Shown here piece after piece: positions 34,410 to 43,077 of a stretch of DNA of 64,000 nt. The notes beneath the pieces are model-generated. The model did no database searches. It was given only the letters and a program-made list of their open reading frames with translations, and was not told the DNA's origin. Source of the DNA: Nitratireductor luteus. Its GTDB lineage: Bacteria; Pseudomonadota; Alphaproteobacteria; Rhizobiales; Rhizobiaceae. The stretch spans positions 300,033-364,032 of the forward strand of contig NZ_JAOANW010000004.1 in NCBI RefSeq assembly GCF_026162365.1, read 5' to 3'. Every line of letters begins with the position of its first letter. The first letter of the stretch is position 1. Position numbers and translations under genes: made by a program.

Positions 34410-35606
34410 TCAGTCCGAGACGTAGTTCGCGCCATGGGCCGGGCGATCCCATTCGACCAGGCCTGCCTGGAGCGCAGCGAGCTTGTCCTCGTCGATTTCG
34501 AAACCGAGACCCGGGCCCTGCGGCACGATCAGCTGGGTGCCGTCGTAGCGCAGTTTCTCGGTGACGACGTCATCCACGTAGAGCAGGGGCCCCACGGGAT
34601 CGCCCGCGTAATGCAGTTGCGGGACGACGGCGCCCAGATGCGCATTGGCGGCCGTGCCGATGCTCATCTCCTGGGTCGTGCTGATGAGGGATTTGAGCCC
34701 AGCGGCCTCGGCCAGATCGAAGAGCTTCTTGGCCTGATAGATGCCCCCGGACTGGATGGTGATGTTGAAGACGTCGACCGCACCGGCGCGGATCATGCGC
34801 ATGGCCTGGGCAAGGCTCGAGATGTGCTCGGAAATGTCGACATCGACCCGCTTGCGCAATTCGGCCATGCCTTCGTAATCCTCGCGCCAGCTCGGGCTTT
34901 CCAGGAGCTCGAAGCCATATTGGCGGAACCGGTCGTAGATGCGCAGCACATCCTTCCAGTGGTGGTGTCCCTGGAAATCGAGGGCCTTGAGCTGGACCTT
35001 GTCGCCGAACCGGTCGCGGAAGGCGATGAGGAAATTCTCGTCTTGCTCGAAGTTGACCCCCACGTAGTAGCGGAACCGGGTCACCCCTTCGGCCACGAGT
35101 GCATCCATGTAGCCAAGGTAGCGTTCGGTATCGCTCTCCTTCTTGGCCTGGAAAACGGGGTAGGTGATCTCGAAACGATCACGCTGACGACCGCCCAGGA
35201 GATTGTAGACCGGCGTGCCGAACGCCTTGCCGACGATATCGTAGAACGCCATCTCGACGCCTGCTGCGATCTGGGAGGCCGGCGTAAAGGGTGGGTAGGT
35301 GTTTGCGTAGCGGAAATAGGAAGGCATATAGGCCAGTAGCCGCTCATGGAGGGCAGCGATCTCGAACGCATTCTGCCCGAGCGCTACTTTTTCGATGCCC
35401 ATCTTCACCGCGGCGGGATCGGGCATATACATGCGATAGCAATCGAGGTCGGAGATTTCCCCGACGCCGGTGATCCCGGCATCGGTCGAGAGCTGAAGAA
35501 CGATGTGGGAACTGATGGCGCCTGTGCGGCGTCGCGTCTGCACCGTCGTCAGTTTCACGTCGGTGATCCGGATAACGTCTTTTCCGTTGGAATAGGTGTC
35601 GTTCAT
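34410..35606 (-). CDS. Mandelate racemase/muconate lactonizing-type enzyme (enolase superfamily)
   Basis: 398 residues from the ATG at 35606 (an extra 15 residues if 35651 is used). The capping domain is followed by the barrel with FQAKK (base on strand 2), LKALDFQ, LLESPSW and ISEHI, which carry the three acidic metal ligands. Such enzymes abstract a proton next to a carboxylate and dehydrate or isomerise sugar acids. It is the promoter-proximal gene of the seven-gene operon, divergent from the FadR-type regulator. The exact substrate is not determinable. Confidence 0.85.
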   Translation of the reverse strand: MNDTYSNGKDVIRITDVKLTTVQTRRRTGAISSHIVLQLSTDAGITGVGEISDLDCYRMYMPDPAAVKMGIEKVALGQNAFEIAALHERLLAYMPSYFRYANTYPPFTPASQIAAGVEMAFYDIVGKAFGTPVYNLLGGRQRDRFEITYPVFQAKKESDTERYLGYMDALVAEGVTRFRYYVGVNFEQDENFLIAFRDRFGDKVQLKALDFQGHHHWKDVLRIYDRFRQYGFELLESPSWREDYEGMAELRKRVDVDISEHISSLAQAMRMIRAGAVDVFNITIQSGGIYQAKKLFDLAEAAGLKSLISTTQEMSIGTAANAHLGAVVPQLHYAGDPVGPLLYVDDVVTEKLRYDGTQLIVPQGPGLGFEIDEDKLAALQAGLVEWDRPAHGANYVSD

Positions 35607-35724
35607 TTCGCTCTCATCTCGCGGCTCCCATGTCGGATCGCGGGTCTCCACTTTGACCCGGACCCGATGGCCGTATTCATTTTACAAACTCACCTCATGA
35701 GCGTGATTGGTCTTACTTTTATAA

Positions 35725-35862
35725 ATATGGTATGTCAATGAGAGGCCGCGTCTCGTGAGGCAACGCTGGAATCGCGTGGGGATAACGTTCGTGTTGTGCC
35801 TTTCTTGCCATGGAATATGCGAATATGTCCCGGTACGGCGCGCCTGATTTGTATGACCAATG
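35725..35862. promoter_or_regulatory. Candidate twin operator for the FadR-type regulator
   Basis: The divergent gap holds two related elements: TATGGTATGTCAAT at about 35726-35739 and ATTTGTATGACCAAT at about 35847-35861. Both resemble the GTATGxCAA core palindromes bound by FadR-subfamily GntR proteins. They sit between the enolase-superfamily gene and the regulator gene, about 120 bases apart. Confidence 0.35.
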
Positions 35863-35927
35863 AAAATGAGCCGGCGGGAGAACTCGCTTACATGCCAAAA
35901 GATGTCACGCGGAAAAGGAAACCGATT

Positions 35928-36650
35928 ATGAACAGCGATGAGCCGTCCTCTATCGTCAAATCGGGTGTGTCGGGCTCTCTGAGCGATCGTGTGTACGAAA
36001 AGATCTATCAGAACATCACCCTTGGCGAGTGGCCGCTGGGAGCGCGGCTGCCGACCGAAGTGGAGCTGGCGACGGCTTATGGCGTATCCCGGCCGGTCGT
36101 GCGCGAGGCGCTCCTGAGGCTGCGTATCGACGGGATTATCGAGTCGCGCCAAGGCGCAGGTACGCGCGTCATCAACATGCCCAACCGCTCGGTCCTCGAG
36201 TTCGCCGAACCGGGCAGCATCGCCGATCTTCAGCGCTGCTATGAATTCCGCGTGGGAATCGAGGGCGAGGCCGCCTATCTGGCCGCTCTTCGCAATTCAC
36301 CCGAACGGATCGCCGATATCGAACTGGCCCATAAGCGAATGCAGGAGGCCATGTCCGAGGCCGATGCCTTTGGCGCAGAGGAAGATATCAACTTCCATCT
36401 CGCCGTCGCCCGAGCGACGGAAAACTCATACTACATCGCCACTATCGAGTCGGCGACCAAGGCCATCATGGTGGGTATCAAGATCGCTCGTACGCTCTCG
36501 CGCTGGACGAACGAGGAACGCATTGCCAACGCCGTGGCCGAGCACGCGCGTCTCCTGGAAATCATCAAGTCCGGCGATGCGGACCGGGCGCGGGCTGCCA
36601 TGCGCGCCCACATCGAAGGGGCGCGAGAACGGGTCTTCCTGGGCAGGTGA
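35928..36650 (+). CDS. GntR-family regulator, FadR subfamily
   Basis: 240 residues from the ATG at 35928 (AAAAGGAAACC upstream); upstream in-frame ATGs at 35892, 35853 and 35796 are possible. The winged HTH covers about residues 15-85, with LPTEVELATAYGVSRPVVREAL and GIIESRQGAGTRV. The C-terminal all-helical FCD domain carries the metal-binding residues in EDINFHLAVA and AVAEHARLLEII (Asp and His). It is divergent from the sugar-acid operon, which it probably represses until an acid ligand binds. Confidence 0.88.
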   Translation: MNSDEPSSIVKSGVSGSLSDRVYEKIYQNITLGEWPLGARLPTEVELATAYGVSRPVVREALLRLRIDGIIESRQGAGTRVINMPNRSVLEFAEPGSIADLQRCYEFRVGIEGEAAYLAALRNSPERIADIELAHKRMQEAMSEADAFGAEEDINFHLAVARATENSYYIATIESATKAIMVGIKIARTLSRWTNEERIANAVAEHARLLEIIKSGDADRARAAMRAHIEGARERVFLGR

Positions 36651-36668
36651 GGGTGGCGCGCTGCATCC

Positions 36669-37313
36669 CTATTCCTGCGCGAGGCCCAGCATCTCCCGCA
36701 CGACCGGTGCCAGCGCCATGCCCACCGCTCGTGAATTGGTCGCGTCTAGATGCACCCCATCGGCACCGGAAGCCTTCGCGAAGGGTGCGACATCGAAAAA
36801 TCCGGTTGCCGCCTTGCGTGCGACCTCGCGGTAAAGCTCCGCGAGCTTGTGAGACTCGGCTATGATCCGTTCTCCGTCCGGTCCCGAGCCGTCGAATTTC
36901 TTCTCGAAATGGGGTGGCGCCACGATAAGCACCTCCGGCGCCGGGACATCCCAATTGTACGGGTAGTCCCTTACTATCCGGACAAGCTGTTCGATGCCTT
37001 TTGCAGCACCTTCCGCGCGCCCGCACATGGCGGGTTTGAGGTCGTTCGCGCCCAGCATGATGATGACGAGGTCCAGGGGATTGTGGCTGCCAAGCAGAAT
37101 CGGCAGCGCATGCGCGCCGTTCTTGTCTGCGACGGACTCCGGATCGTCATAGATTGTCGTCCGCCCGCCGAGCCCTTCCGCGACGACTTGAACATCGGTG
37201 CCGAGCGCGGCGGCCAGAACGTTGGGCCAGCGATCGGCGAATGCATGCCGCCGTTCCGCCGCGGCGTCGGTACCCCAGGTCAAACTGTCGCCAAATGCCA
37301 GGATGGTCTTCAT
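36669..37313 (-). CDS. SGNH/GDSL hydrolase (arylesterase type)
   Basis: 214 residues with no signal peptide. Block I is LAFGDSLTWG with the nucleophile Ser at residue 10. Block II Gly lies in AEGLGGRTT, block III is LGANDL, and block V is DGVHLD with catalytic Asp and His. This is a complete SGNH esterase of the rhizobial arylesterase branch. It is convergent with the FadR-type gene, with 18 bases between them, and otherwise alone. Confidence 0.88.
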   Translation of the reverse strand: MKTILAFGDSLTWGTDAAAERRHAFADRWPNVLAAALGTDVQVVAEGLGGRTTIYDDPESVADKNGAHALPILLGSHNPLDLVIIMLGANDLKPAMCGRAEGAAKGIEQLVRIVRDYPYNWDVPAPEVLIVAPPHFEKKFDGSGPDGERIIAESHKLAELYREVARKAATGFFDVAPFAKASGADGVHLDATNSRAVGMALAPVVREMLGLAQE

Positions 37314-37690
37314 CGGCCCGTTGGTTGAGAATCTGAGCGTTGGGGGGAAAAGAGCGCGTCGGTTCGTCCCCGGCGCAGCAAAGTACTATCGTGAAAATCG
37401 GGATTTTCAAGCGTGTAACTCAACACGCCGCTTTTCGGGCCAGAACCACGCATGGCGGCTCCATGGCTGAAGCGGATGCCTGGAAGCTATGAGCCAGCGC
37501 GCATACTGACCAAATCATGGATGTACTCGGCGAGATCGAACGCCTCAACGGAGCCGCCTGGACGCAGTGCGTGGATAGACGCTCGCCGCAGGCGGCAGGA
37601 TTCCGGCATCGTCATGTGTTTTTGAAGGCGATTTATCCACGGTGTTTCGGCCCGGTGAATAATGGCTCTCATCAAGCGATGGAGCCGATA

Positions 37691-37891
37691 ATGATCCCCT
37701 TCCACCTGATCTTTTTAACTGTCCTGGCGATGACTGTTCTGAGCGGAGCGGCGGCCACTGTGGTGGCCTTTCTTGGCGACACTCGAAGCAATCGGGCTCA
37801 GCGTCGATTGGTCGAGATTCTGTGCCAGATCGCTCTTTTGGGCGCCGGTGCCATCATCGCATTGCTTGCCAGAGCGGTAAATGCTGGATGA
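37691..37891 (+). CDS. Small putative membrane protein
   Basis: 66 residues from the ATG at 37691, with GGAG seven bases upstream (the frame opens at 37517). Two hydrophobic helices, FHLIFLTVLAMTVLSGAAA and IALLGAGAIIALLA, are joined by a basic loop (DTRSNRAQRR). No family recognised. It ends a few bases before the second GlsB repeat. Composition is typical of real small membrane genes, but support is limited. Confidence 0.5.
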   Translation: MIPFHLIFLTVLAMTVLSGAAATVVAFLGDTRSNRAQRRLVEILCQIALLGAGAIIALLARAVNAG

Positions 37892-37905
37892 TCAAGTTGA
37901 CAAAC

Positions 37906-37933
37906 GACCCGCGCGCCGGAAGCGCAGCGGGTC
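37906..37933 (-). terminator. Terminator-like hairpin downstream of the second glsB gene
   Basis: GACCCGC (37906-37912) pairs with GCGGGTC (37927-37933) around a 14-base loop. It lies 66 bases after the gene end on the minus strand and is followed there by a short T-containing stretch (GTTTGTC). The weak T-run makes efficiency uncertain. Copy 1 has the same structure with mismatches. Confidence 0.4.
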
Positions 37934-37999
37934 GCGGCGAACATCACGCGTCTTCAAAGTGGTGCGGAGATGCCAGCCAAGCTCCCCCATCTGTGATGG

Positions 38000-38245
38000 C
38001 TACCTGGAGACCGCTCGAACAATTGCTATGAGAATACAGGCGCCAATGAACCCTGCGATCAGGTAGCCGATCCAGCCCCCGGACGAAATACCGAACACCC
38101 CAAGCAGCGCGCTCGCCACGGCAGCACCGACGATGCCGAGCACGATGTTCATGAGAAGCCCGGTGTTCGTGTTCATGAACTGCTTCGCCAGCCAACCGGC
38201 TATGCCGCCGATGACGATGGCTGCGATCCAACCAATTCCCTCCAT
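38000..38245 (-). CDS. GlsB/YeaQ/YmgE family stress-response membrane protein, second copy
   Basis: 81 residues, three hydrophobic segments, identical to the protein at 27007-27252 except for Ser in place of Phe (GISSGGW) and Cys in place of Ser (FIGACIL). Same ribosome site AGGAGGTGATTCC. A recent duplication or ongoing gene conversion explains the near identity. Its neighbour is a divergent XRE regulator, which could control it. Confidence 0.87.
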   Translation of the reverse strand: MEGIGWIAAIVIGGIAGWLAKQFMNTNTGLLMNIVLGIVGAAVASALLGVFGISSGGWIGYLIAGFIGACILIAIVRAVSR

Positions 38246-38471
38246 AAGGAATCACCTCCTATGTGAGCAACGCAGCGCATGATCCACCAGAACGGTGAAC
38301 ATGCAAGGCGCAGTTGTTCCCGCACGGCCTCGACAGACCTCGGATAAAAGAAACCAAACGCCGGCCTCCCCGCTCACCGGCTGGAGGCTGCTCCAATTAT
38401 GGCATCAACCCTAACGCGACTGAAAGGAATGTCTGCGACGAAAGACTTTCAGGTGGTGGGAGAGGCGCCAG

Positions 38472-38861
38472 ATGCCCCAGAAGAGGCCGAACGATATTGA
38501 TCGCACCGTCGGATTCCGCCTGATGCACCGGCGCAAGATGCTCGGCAAATCCCAAGGCGACCTCGCCGACGCGGCCGGCATCAGTTTTCAGCAGGTCCAG
38601 AAATACGAGAAAGGTGTGAACCGGATCAGTCCGAGCAAGCTTTCCGTCTTCGCCGATCAGCTCGGCATCACGCCGTCCTACTTCTTCAAGAACACAGAAG
38701 CCGACGGACTGCCGCTGTCCGAGAACCAGAAACTGAACGTGGCCCTGGTTCAGGACGCGGCCGAACTGAACAGGCTCTTTCCGCTGATCCCCGATGAAGG
38801 AATGCGCCGAACGCTCATCGAATTCGTCAAGGCGGTGGCACGGGTCAAGGTCGGGAGTTGA
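38472..38861 (+). CDS. XRE-family transcriptional regulator
   Basis: 129 residues. The HTH domain spans about residues 10-68: VGFRLMHRRKMLGKSQGDLA, GISFQQVQKYEKGVNRIS and LSVFADQLGITPSYFF. The C-terminal part (NRLFPLIPDEGMRRTLIEFV) is a short helical region common in rhizobial regulators of this type. GGGAGAGG lies upstream of the ATG. Divergent from glsB copy 2. A fragment of a paralogue's end lies at 27318-27353. Confidence 0.87.
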   Translation: MPQKRPNDIDRTVGFRLMHRRKMLGKSQGDLADAAGISFQQVQKYEKGVNRISPSKLSVFADQLGITPSYFFKNTEADGLPLSENQKLNVALVQDAAELNRLFPLIPDEGMRRTLIEFVKAVARVKVGS

Positions 38862-39059
38862 AACGAGCGCCCGACCAGGCGGTGCTGGTCAGAGTTGCAG
38901 AGCCGCGGTCGGGAGAGATCTAGTCTGCCTTCTACGGCTTTAACTTTGACATCCTGATCGCGACATTGGGGGGAAGGGCAGGGTGCCACCCTTCTTTGCC
39001 CTTGTTTCGGGGCAACCCTATGCCAATTGGAATCTCCCAACCTTCTACCGTAGACGGAT

Positions 39060-39440
39060 TTGCTCGAAGGCGAGCCGTCACTACAACGTGCCGGGGCATG
39101 AGGTCGCCAATGCGGCCTTGCGGATCGCCACGAGGGTTTTCGGCGATATAGGCGATCGGGTTGCCATCGTTGAGCTTGCATGGCGACGATGGAGGCCAGT
39201 AGCGCCCAATTTTCGGCGCCGACCTCATGACCGGCAGAAAGTGCATCTTTCTTGTAACGGCGACTGGCTTGTAAGAGCGGCCGGCCTCATGGCGTTCTCG
39301 AGCGGGTTAGCATCGAGCTCAAGCCGTCCGTCATCGAGTAAGCGGGTGAGACCTTGCCCAGCGGATGTCGGTAGCCGGGGTGGAACCCGACGAGATCATC
39401 GACAGCTGTTTTTCGAGCCACAGCCGCAGTGCTGCGATGA
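39060..39440 (-). pseudogene. Decayed IS66-family transposase fragment
   Basis: Read on the minus strand with several frame changes, the region gives ALRLWLEKQLSMIS (beginning just upstream), LTRLLDDGRLELDANPLENA (about 39285-39351), KDALSAGHEVGAENWALLAS (about 39180-39252) and CKLNDGNPIAYIAE (about 39140-39181). These follow in order the C-terminal half of IS66-type transposases. No intact frame remains, and no clear terminal repeats were found. The whole gap 38862-39704 holds this remnant plus AT-rich DNA after about 39590. Confidence 0.7.
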
Positions 39441-39704
39441 TCGGTGCTGGGTGCAGTCCCCTTAATCGTTCCACCGCCCATACTGATCTGAGCGAGATGG
39501 ATGAGGTGGGCGACCTGCTTCTGGAGTTTGGCGCTGAACCAAACATTCCGCCTCCGCCCGGCAGGATTCGTTACCTCCGGGAAGTGACGCACTTATTAAA
39601 AATTTTCTAAAGATTCCTAATAATTTTTCTGTTTTACATGAACGTCAATTTAGTGCGCAGATCTTATTATAAGTTTACATAAAGTAAAATTGGAGGATGT
39701 ATAT

Positions 39705-40031
39705 ATGATAGGTCCAGTTGCGTTATATATATGTTGTTGTATATTGACTAGATTTGGGATGATAGTAAGATTTTCTAAGTTTATCTCAATTATACTGGTC
39801 CTCGGAATTTCCGCCGGTTGCTCGACTGCCGTCGATCCGAATATGATGACGGCACCAACGTCTGCCGAATTCGGCTATTCCTCGCAATTTATCCAAAAGA
39901 ACGCGGCAGAGACTGTAAAGAGATCCGGAAAATCAGTCACCAAGGCCGCGAACAGGACCCATCCCGGCCGCGCACCCTACATCTGTACGCCAAGCGGCTT
40001 TGGGAGGACCTCGAAATGCTTCGCTCGATGA
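39705..40031 (+). CDS. Small putative lipoprotein
   Basis: 108 residues from the ATG at 39705, which has a good GGAGG site eight bases upstream. An internal ATG at 39759 would give a cleaner lipoprotein (MIVRFSKFISIILVLGISAGC, lipobox ISAGC). The mature part is short, Ser/Thr/Asn-rich and ends in a Lys/Arg-rich tail. No family recognised. The first 120 bases of the gene and its leader are strikingly AT-rich compared with the surroundings. It overlaps the GH26-like gene by 16 bases, so the two are translationally coupled. Confidence 0.5.
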   Translation: MIGPVALYICCCILTRFGMIVRFSKFISIILVLGISAGCSTAVDPNMMTAPTSAEFGYSSQFIQKNAAETVKRSGKSVTKAANRTHPGRAPYICTPSGFGRTSKCFAR

Positions 40032-41041
40032 AGCTCGCAGGCGTGCTGGCCCTGTCACTCGCCGCCTTGTGCATTGCAGTGCCTGGCGGGTTAGCGGAGG
40101 GGCCGTTATCACCCGAGGAAGCCGTATTCGGCATCGACATGACCAAGACGACTTCGACGACACCGAGGCAAGGAGCAAGCGGTTCAGCTTCCGGAGGCAG
40201 ATCGCTGATGCTCGGCGTCTACGATCCCCACAACCGGTTCCAGAGCTCGGACTATCCGGACATCGAGCACGTGTTCGTCTACTGGCAAGCTCTCGACAAG
40301 ATCCTGCTCTCCAGCAAAATGCGCCTTGCCCGAGAAAAGGGTAGGATCCTGATGGTGACGGTGGAGCCCTACACCAAGGCGGTGAACTGGCGCGATGGCG
40401 GCGAGCGGCTGTTCGGCGACATTGTAGCCGGCCGCTTCGACGCACAGATTGCTTCGTTCTGCGGGGCGCTTGCCAACTTTCGCGGCGAATCATGGATACG
40501 CTGGGGTCACGAGATGGAAGATGCTACCGGTCGATACCCTTGGGCCAGGAACGATTCACGCGGCTACGTGGCGGCGTATCAAAAGTTCGTCGATACGTGC
40601 CGGAAGATCGCACCGCGGGCCCGTTTTGTCTGGTCGCCAAAGGGCGAGCGTGGACTTGCGGCCTACTACCCGGGCAATGCCCATGTAGACATGGTGGGTT
40701 TGTCCGTGTGGGGGCTGGAGAAGTGGGACCGCGACAGGCACGGCCGGCCGCGTGGCTTCGCGGAGACGTTTCGCGAAAAATACCGCCGCGTGGAAAAATT
40801 CGGCAAGCCCGTCGTCATCGCCGAACTCGGCGTAGCCGGACGGGACGCCTACCGGCAGGCTTGGTTATCGGAAATCCAGGCCATGGCGGCCAGGAGTGCG
40901 CCGTTCCCGCTGCTGAAGGGCGTCGTATATTTCAACGACAAGGAGCCGCACTACTGGCCGAATGGCTACGGTTCCCCGGATTGGCGGGTGTCAGTCTCCG
41001 CTTTCGCGCAGAGCCGGCCGCTCGCGGTATCGTCCAGATAG
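40016..41041 (+). CDS. Glycoside hydrolase family 26-like secreted protein
   Basis: 341 residues from the ATG at 40016 (GGGAGGACC upstream). Signal peptide MLRSMKLAGVLALSLAALC, cleavage near GLA-EG. GH26-like barrel motifs: SWIRWGHEME with the putative acid Glu, RFVWSPKG, and KPVVIAELGVAG with the putative nucleophile Glu. The family includes beta-mannanases and other endo-beta-glycanases. A paralogue lies in the polysaccharide operon (43733-44695), so both probably trim or release the same surface polysaccharide. Its 3' end overlaps the convergent RES-like gene by 51 bases. Confidence 0.82.
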   Translation: MLRSMKLAGVLALSLAALCIAVPGGLAEGPLSPEEAVFGIDMTKTTSTTPRQGASGSASGGRSLMLGVYDPHNRFQSSDYPDIEHVFVYWQALDKILLSSKMRLAREKGRILMVTVEPYTKAVNWRDGGERLFGDIVAGRFDAQIASFCGALANFRGESWIRWGHEMEDATGRYPWARNDSRGYVAAYQKFVDTCRKIAPRARFVWSPKGERGLAAYYPGNAHVDMVGLSVWGLEKWDRDRHGRPRGFAETFREKYRRVEKFGKPVVIAELGVAGRDAYRQAWLSEIQAMAARSAPFPLLKGVVYFNDKEPHYWPNGYGSPDWRVSVSAFAQSRPLAVSSR

Positions 41042-41374
41042 GAAATCGGTGGTCGCGCTGGGAAAAAGTGGGACCACCGCGGGCGGCATCAGCCCCTCGG
41101 TTACCGGCCGAAACATGCCTTGATCCGGCTTAGGCGCGAGGCGAAGCAGTGCTTCCAGAAAGCAAACCTTGAGGGTTTCGCCAAGGTAGAGCACGCCGAA
41201 ACGGTTCTCCGCAATACGGCGCCTGGTATCACTGAAGCGGCTGGGACTCTTTCCAAATCCAAGCGGGTCCGGATACGCATTCATGTGGGATGCGTCCAAA
41301 CCGCCTTCCAGCAGGCACGGTTTCGATATCGGGCTTGGCATTTTTGAAGCCAATGGCGGCTTTGTGGCGGGCAT
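40991..41374 (-). pseudogene. RES-domain toxin, probably truncated
   Basis: 127 residues. The first part reads DPLGFGKSPSRFSDTR then NRFGVLYLGETLKVCFLEALLR, the N-terminal half of a RES domain (NAD-degrading toxin of RES-Xre modules) with its conserved Arg and Glu. After FLEALLR the sequence no longer follows the family and becomes low-complexity, entering the convergent GH26-like gene. The toxin's C-terminal half is missing, so it is probably inactive. Its ATG overlaps the antitoxin stop by one base (TAATG), the normal coupling of such pairs. Confidence 0.6.
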
Positions 41375-41703
41375 TACCGGAAGTCGCCGTGTGCTACACC
41401 TTCGGCTGCTGCGATCACGTCATCCGTTCGACCACGCCTTAGCGCTTCAAGGCCGGTCTGCCTATTGAGGGCCCCATGAGGTGTGACGAGAAATCGGTAG
41501 ACTGCCCAGACGCTACCTCCCAGGGTTTCCTGGAGCGCGGACAACGCGCCGAAGGGCCGGCCATACTCGTCGAGCTGCCAGGCTGGGAACCGGAATCCCC
41601 CCTTAGCGCCATCGAGGCCAAGAACCTGGCCGGTCTGGCGCCTGGAACTGACGGTTACCCGGGATACGCCCAGCATATCCGCGAAAGCTTCGGCCGTGAG
41701 CAT
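41374..41703 (-). CDS. Xre/MbcA-ParS-like antitoxin of a RES module
   Basis: 109 residues from the ATG at 41703 (CGAGGATAAC upstream; the open frame begins at 41775). An N-terminal HTH-like segment, LTAEAFADMLGVSRVTVSSR, is followed by FRFPAWQLDEYGRPFGALSA and a helical ETLGGSVWAVYRFLVTPHGA region, the layout of antitoxins beside RES toxins. It likely represses its own promoter and bound the toxin encoded next. Intact while its partner looks broken. Confidence 0.65.
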   Translation of the reverse strand: MLTAEAFADMLGVSRVTVSSRRQTGQVLGLDGAKGGFRFPAWQLDEYGRPFGALSALQETLGGSVWAVYRFLVTPHGALNRQTGLEALRRGRTDDVIAAAEGVAHGDFR

Positions 41704-41796
41704 GTTATCCTCGGCACGGATTTCCTGCCATGTCCTCCCGATAACAATCCGGCGGTCGCGCTGCCGCACAACCACATGCGGCTGCTCATCCTGACC

Positions 41797-42900
41797 CTAT
41801 GAAAGTGAGCCTACTTTCGATTCGATTGTTGGGGTCACGTTCGGCACCGTTTTCTTTAGTCGGAGGGCTGGCTGTTCCACCAACTGCCATGAAAGATATG
41901 CGATCAGGGCGGTCCCAGGCAACGCCAGCGCCGCCATTTCATATCCCGACAGGCCATCTCCCACCATCGCCCGGATAACTTGTGTGACTGGCCAGCCGTA
42001 GAGATACACTCCGTAAGAAATATCGCTGCCACTGCTGAACCATGCCAAGGGCTTGATATTGGCTGCGCCCAGCCAGATGAGCGGATAGGCGGTGAGATAA
42101 CAAAAGGTCTCCGGCAGAATCTGGAAATGAACTGCCGGCACAAGTGCGAGCGCAAACAGCGCGGCTATCCACCCGCGAAGTTTATGGAACTGCACCAGCC
42201 AGTTCATGACAATGCCACAACAAAATGACGGAAGGACAAACAGCAGCTGGGAAATCCATTGGGCGGAAATCGCCTTGCCATACATGATGGAGAGTCCGAC
42301 GATTCCGAGGGCAATGATGACCGCAAAGATTTGCCGGCGTCCTTTGACCAGAGACGACGCCATTAACAGTGCAATCAAAACGTAGCCGGCCACCTCCAAG
42401 CGGATTGTCCACAGAACCCCGTTTGCCAGCCCTGGCAGATAGTCCTCTTCGCTTGACGGCGGGTAAAACGCGACATCGGCAAAGTACAAGCCATCGGAGT
42501 GCAAGAAGATCGCCTGCATGGCTGTGCTAAGGACCTTCGGGTCCAGTATGAATTTTGCCGTGCTGTCGATCGCAAATGGCGGGCAAAGCACATAGGTGAC
42601 GAGCAGTGTGCTAACGACAAACGCCGGTGCGATTCTGAGGAACCGCTTGCGGAAATAATCAGAAAGTCCCGCCGAGTGCTTGGCACTTTCCGTTACCAGA
42701 AAACCACTAAGGATGAAGAAGATAAACACGCCATAGACGCCAGCACTTGAGCCTGTCTGGTGAAGCGGCTCGGTGTCCTCTGATCCGGTCGCGATCAGGA
42801 ACGCATGAGAGAAGACGACCGATGCGGCCGCAACAAGCCTGAGAACATCGAAGTTGGGATATCGTACTGAGGACATGGCGTTATTTGAGCCTATAATCAT
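41797..42900 (-). CDS. Acyltransferase family 3 membrane protein (OafA-like)
   Basis: 367 residues (359 if the second ATG at 42876 is used). About ten membrane helices. The acyltransferase-3 signatures are NFDVLRLVAAASVVFSHAF with the catalytic-type His, and GVFIFFILSGFLV near residue 55. Such proteins O-acetylate or succinylate exported polysaccharides. The start is separated by 271 bases and a perfect hairpin from the end of the uxs operon, so it may have its own promoter or be read through. It most likely decorates that polysaccharide. Confidence 0.82.
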   Translation of the reverse strand: MIIGSNNAMSSVRYPNFDVLRLVAAASVVFSHAFLIATGSEDTEPLHQTGSSAGVYGVFIFFILSGFLVTESAKHSAGLSDYFRKRFLRIAPAFVVSTLLVTYVLCPPFAIDSTAKFILDPKVLSTAMQAIFLHSDGLYFADVAFYPPSSEEDYLPGLANGVLWTIRLEVAGYVLIALLMASSLVKGRRQIFAVIIALGIVGLSIMYGKAISAQWISQLLFVLPSFCCGIVMNWLVQFHKLRGWIAALFALALVPAVHFQILPETFCYLTAYPLIWLGAANIKPLAWFSSGSDISYGVYLYGWPVTQVIRAMVGDGLSGYEMAALALPGTALIAYLSWQLVEQPALRLKKTVPNVTPTIESKVGSLS

Positions 42901-43077
42901 TGCATTTCTGCTGTATCAAATCCTTGTACGCCGGTTCATCTTCGGTCCATTTGTCCTCTCCCGTTTGCATTTTGGCCCTGTCTCCATCTGTCAAACGCTA
43001 TAGCCGGCTTTTCATCTTCCGGTATCAACGCGTGAATTTCCGATGTTCGCCGCACGCCCATCCGTGTTGGCTTGGAC

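Larger units (their letters stand above)
37897..38313. repeat. GlsB locus repeat, copy 2
   Basis: About 417 bases nearly identical to 26901-27320, same orientation, roughly 11 kb apart. Here the terminator-like hairpin is perfect, and an intact XRE regulator follows on the other side. Two direct copies in the same orientation could recombine and delete the 11 kb between them. Confidence 0.85.

Noticed and set aside
33762..35339. A 525-residue plus-strand open frame
   Set aside because: Antisense to the cupin and enolase-superfamily genes, whose catalytic motifs are intact.
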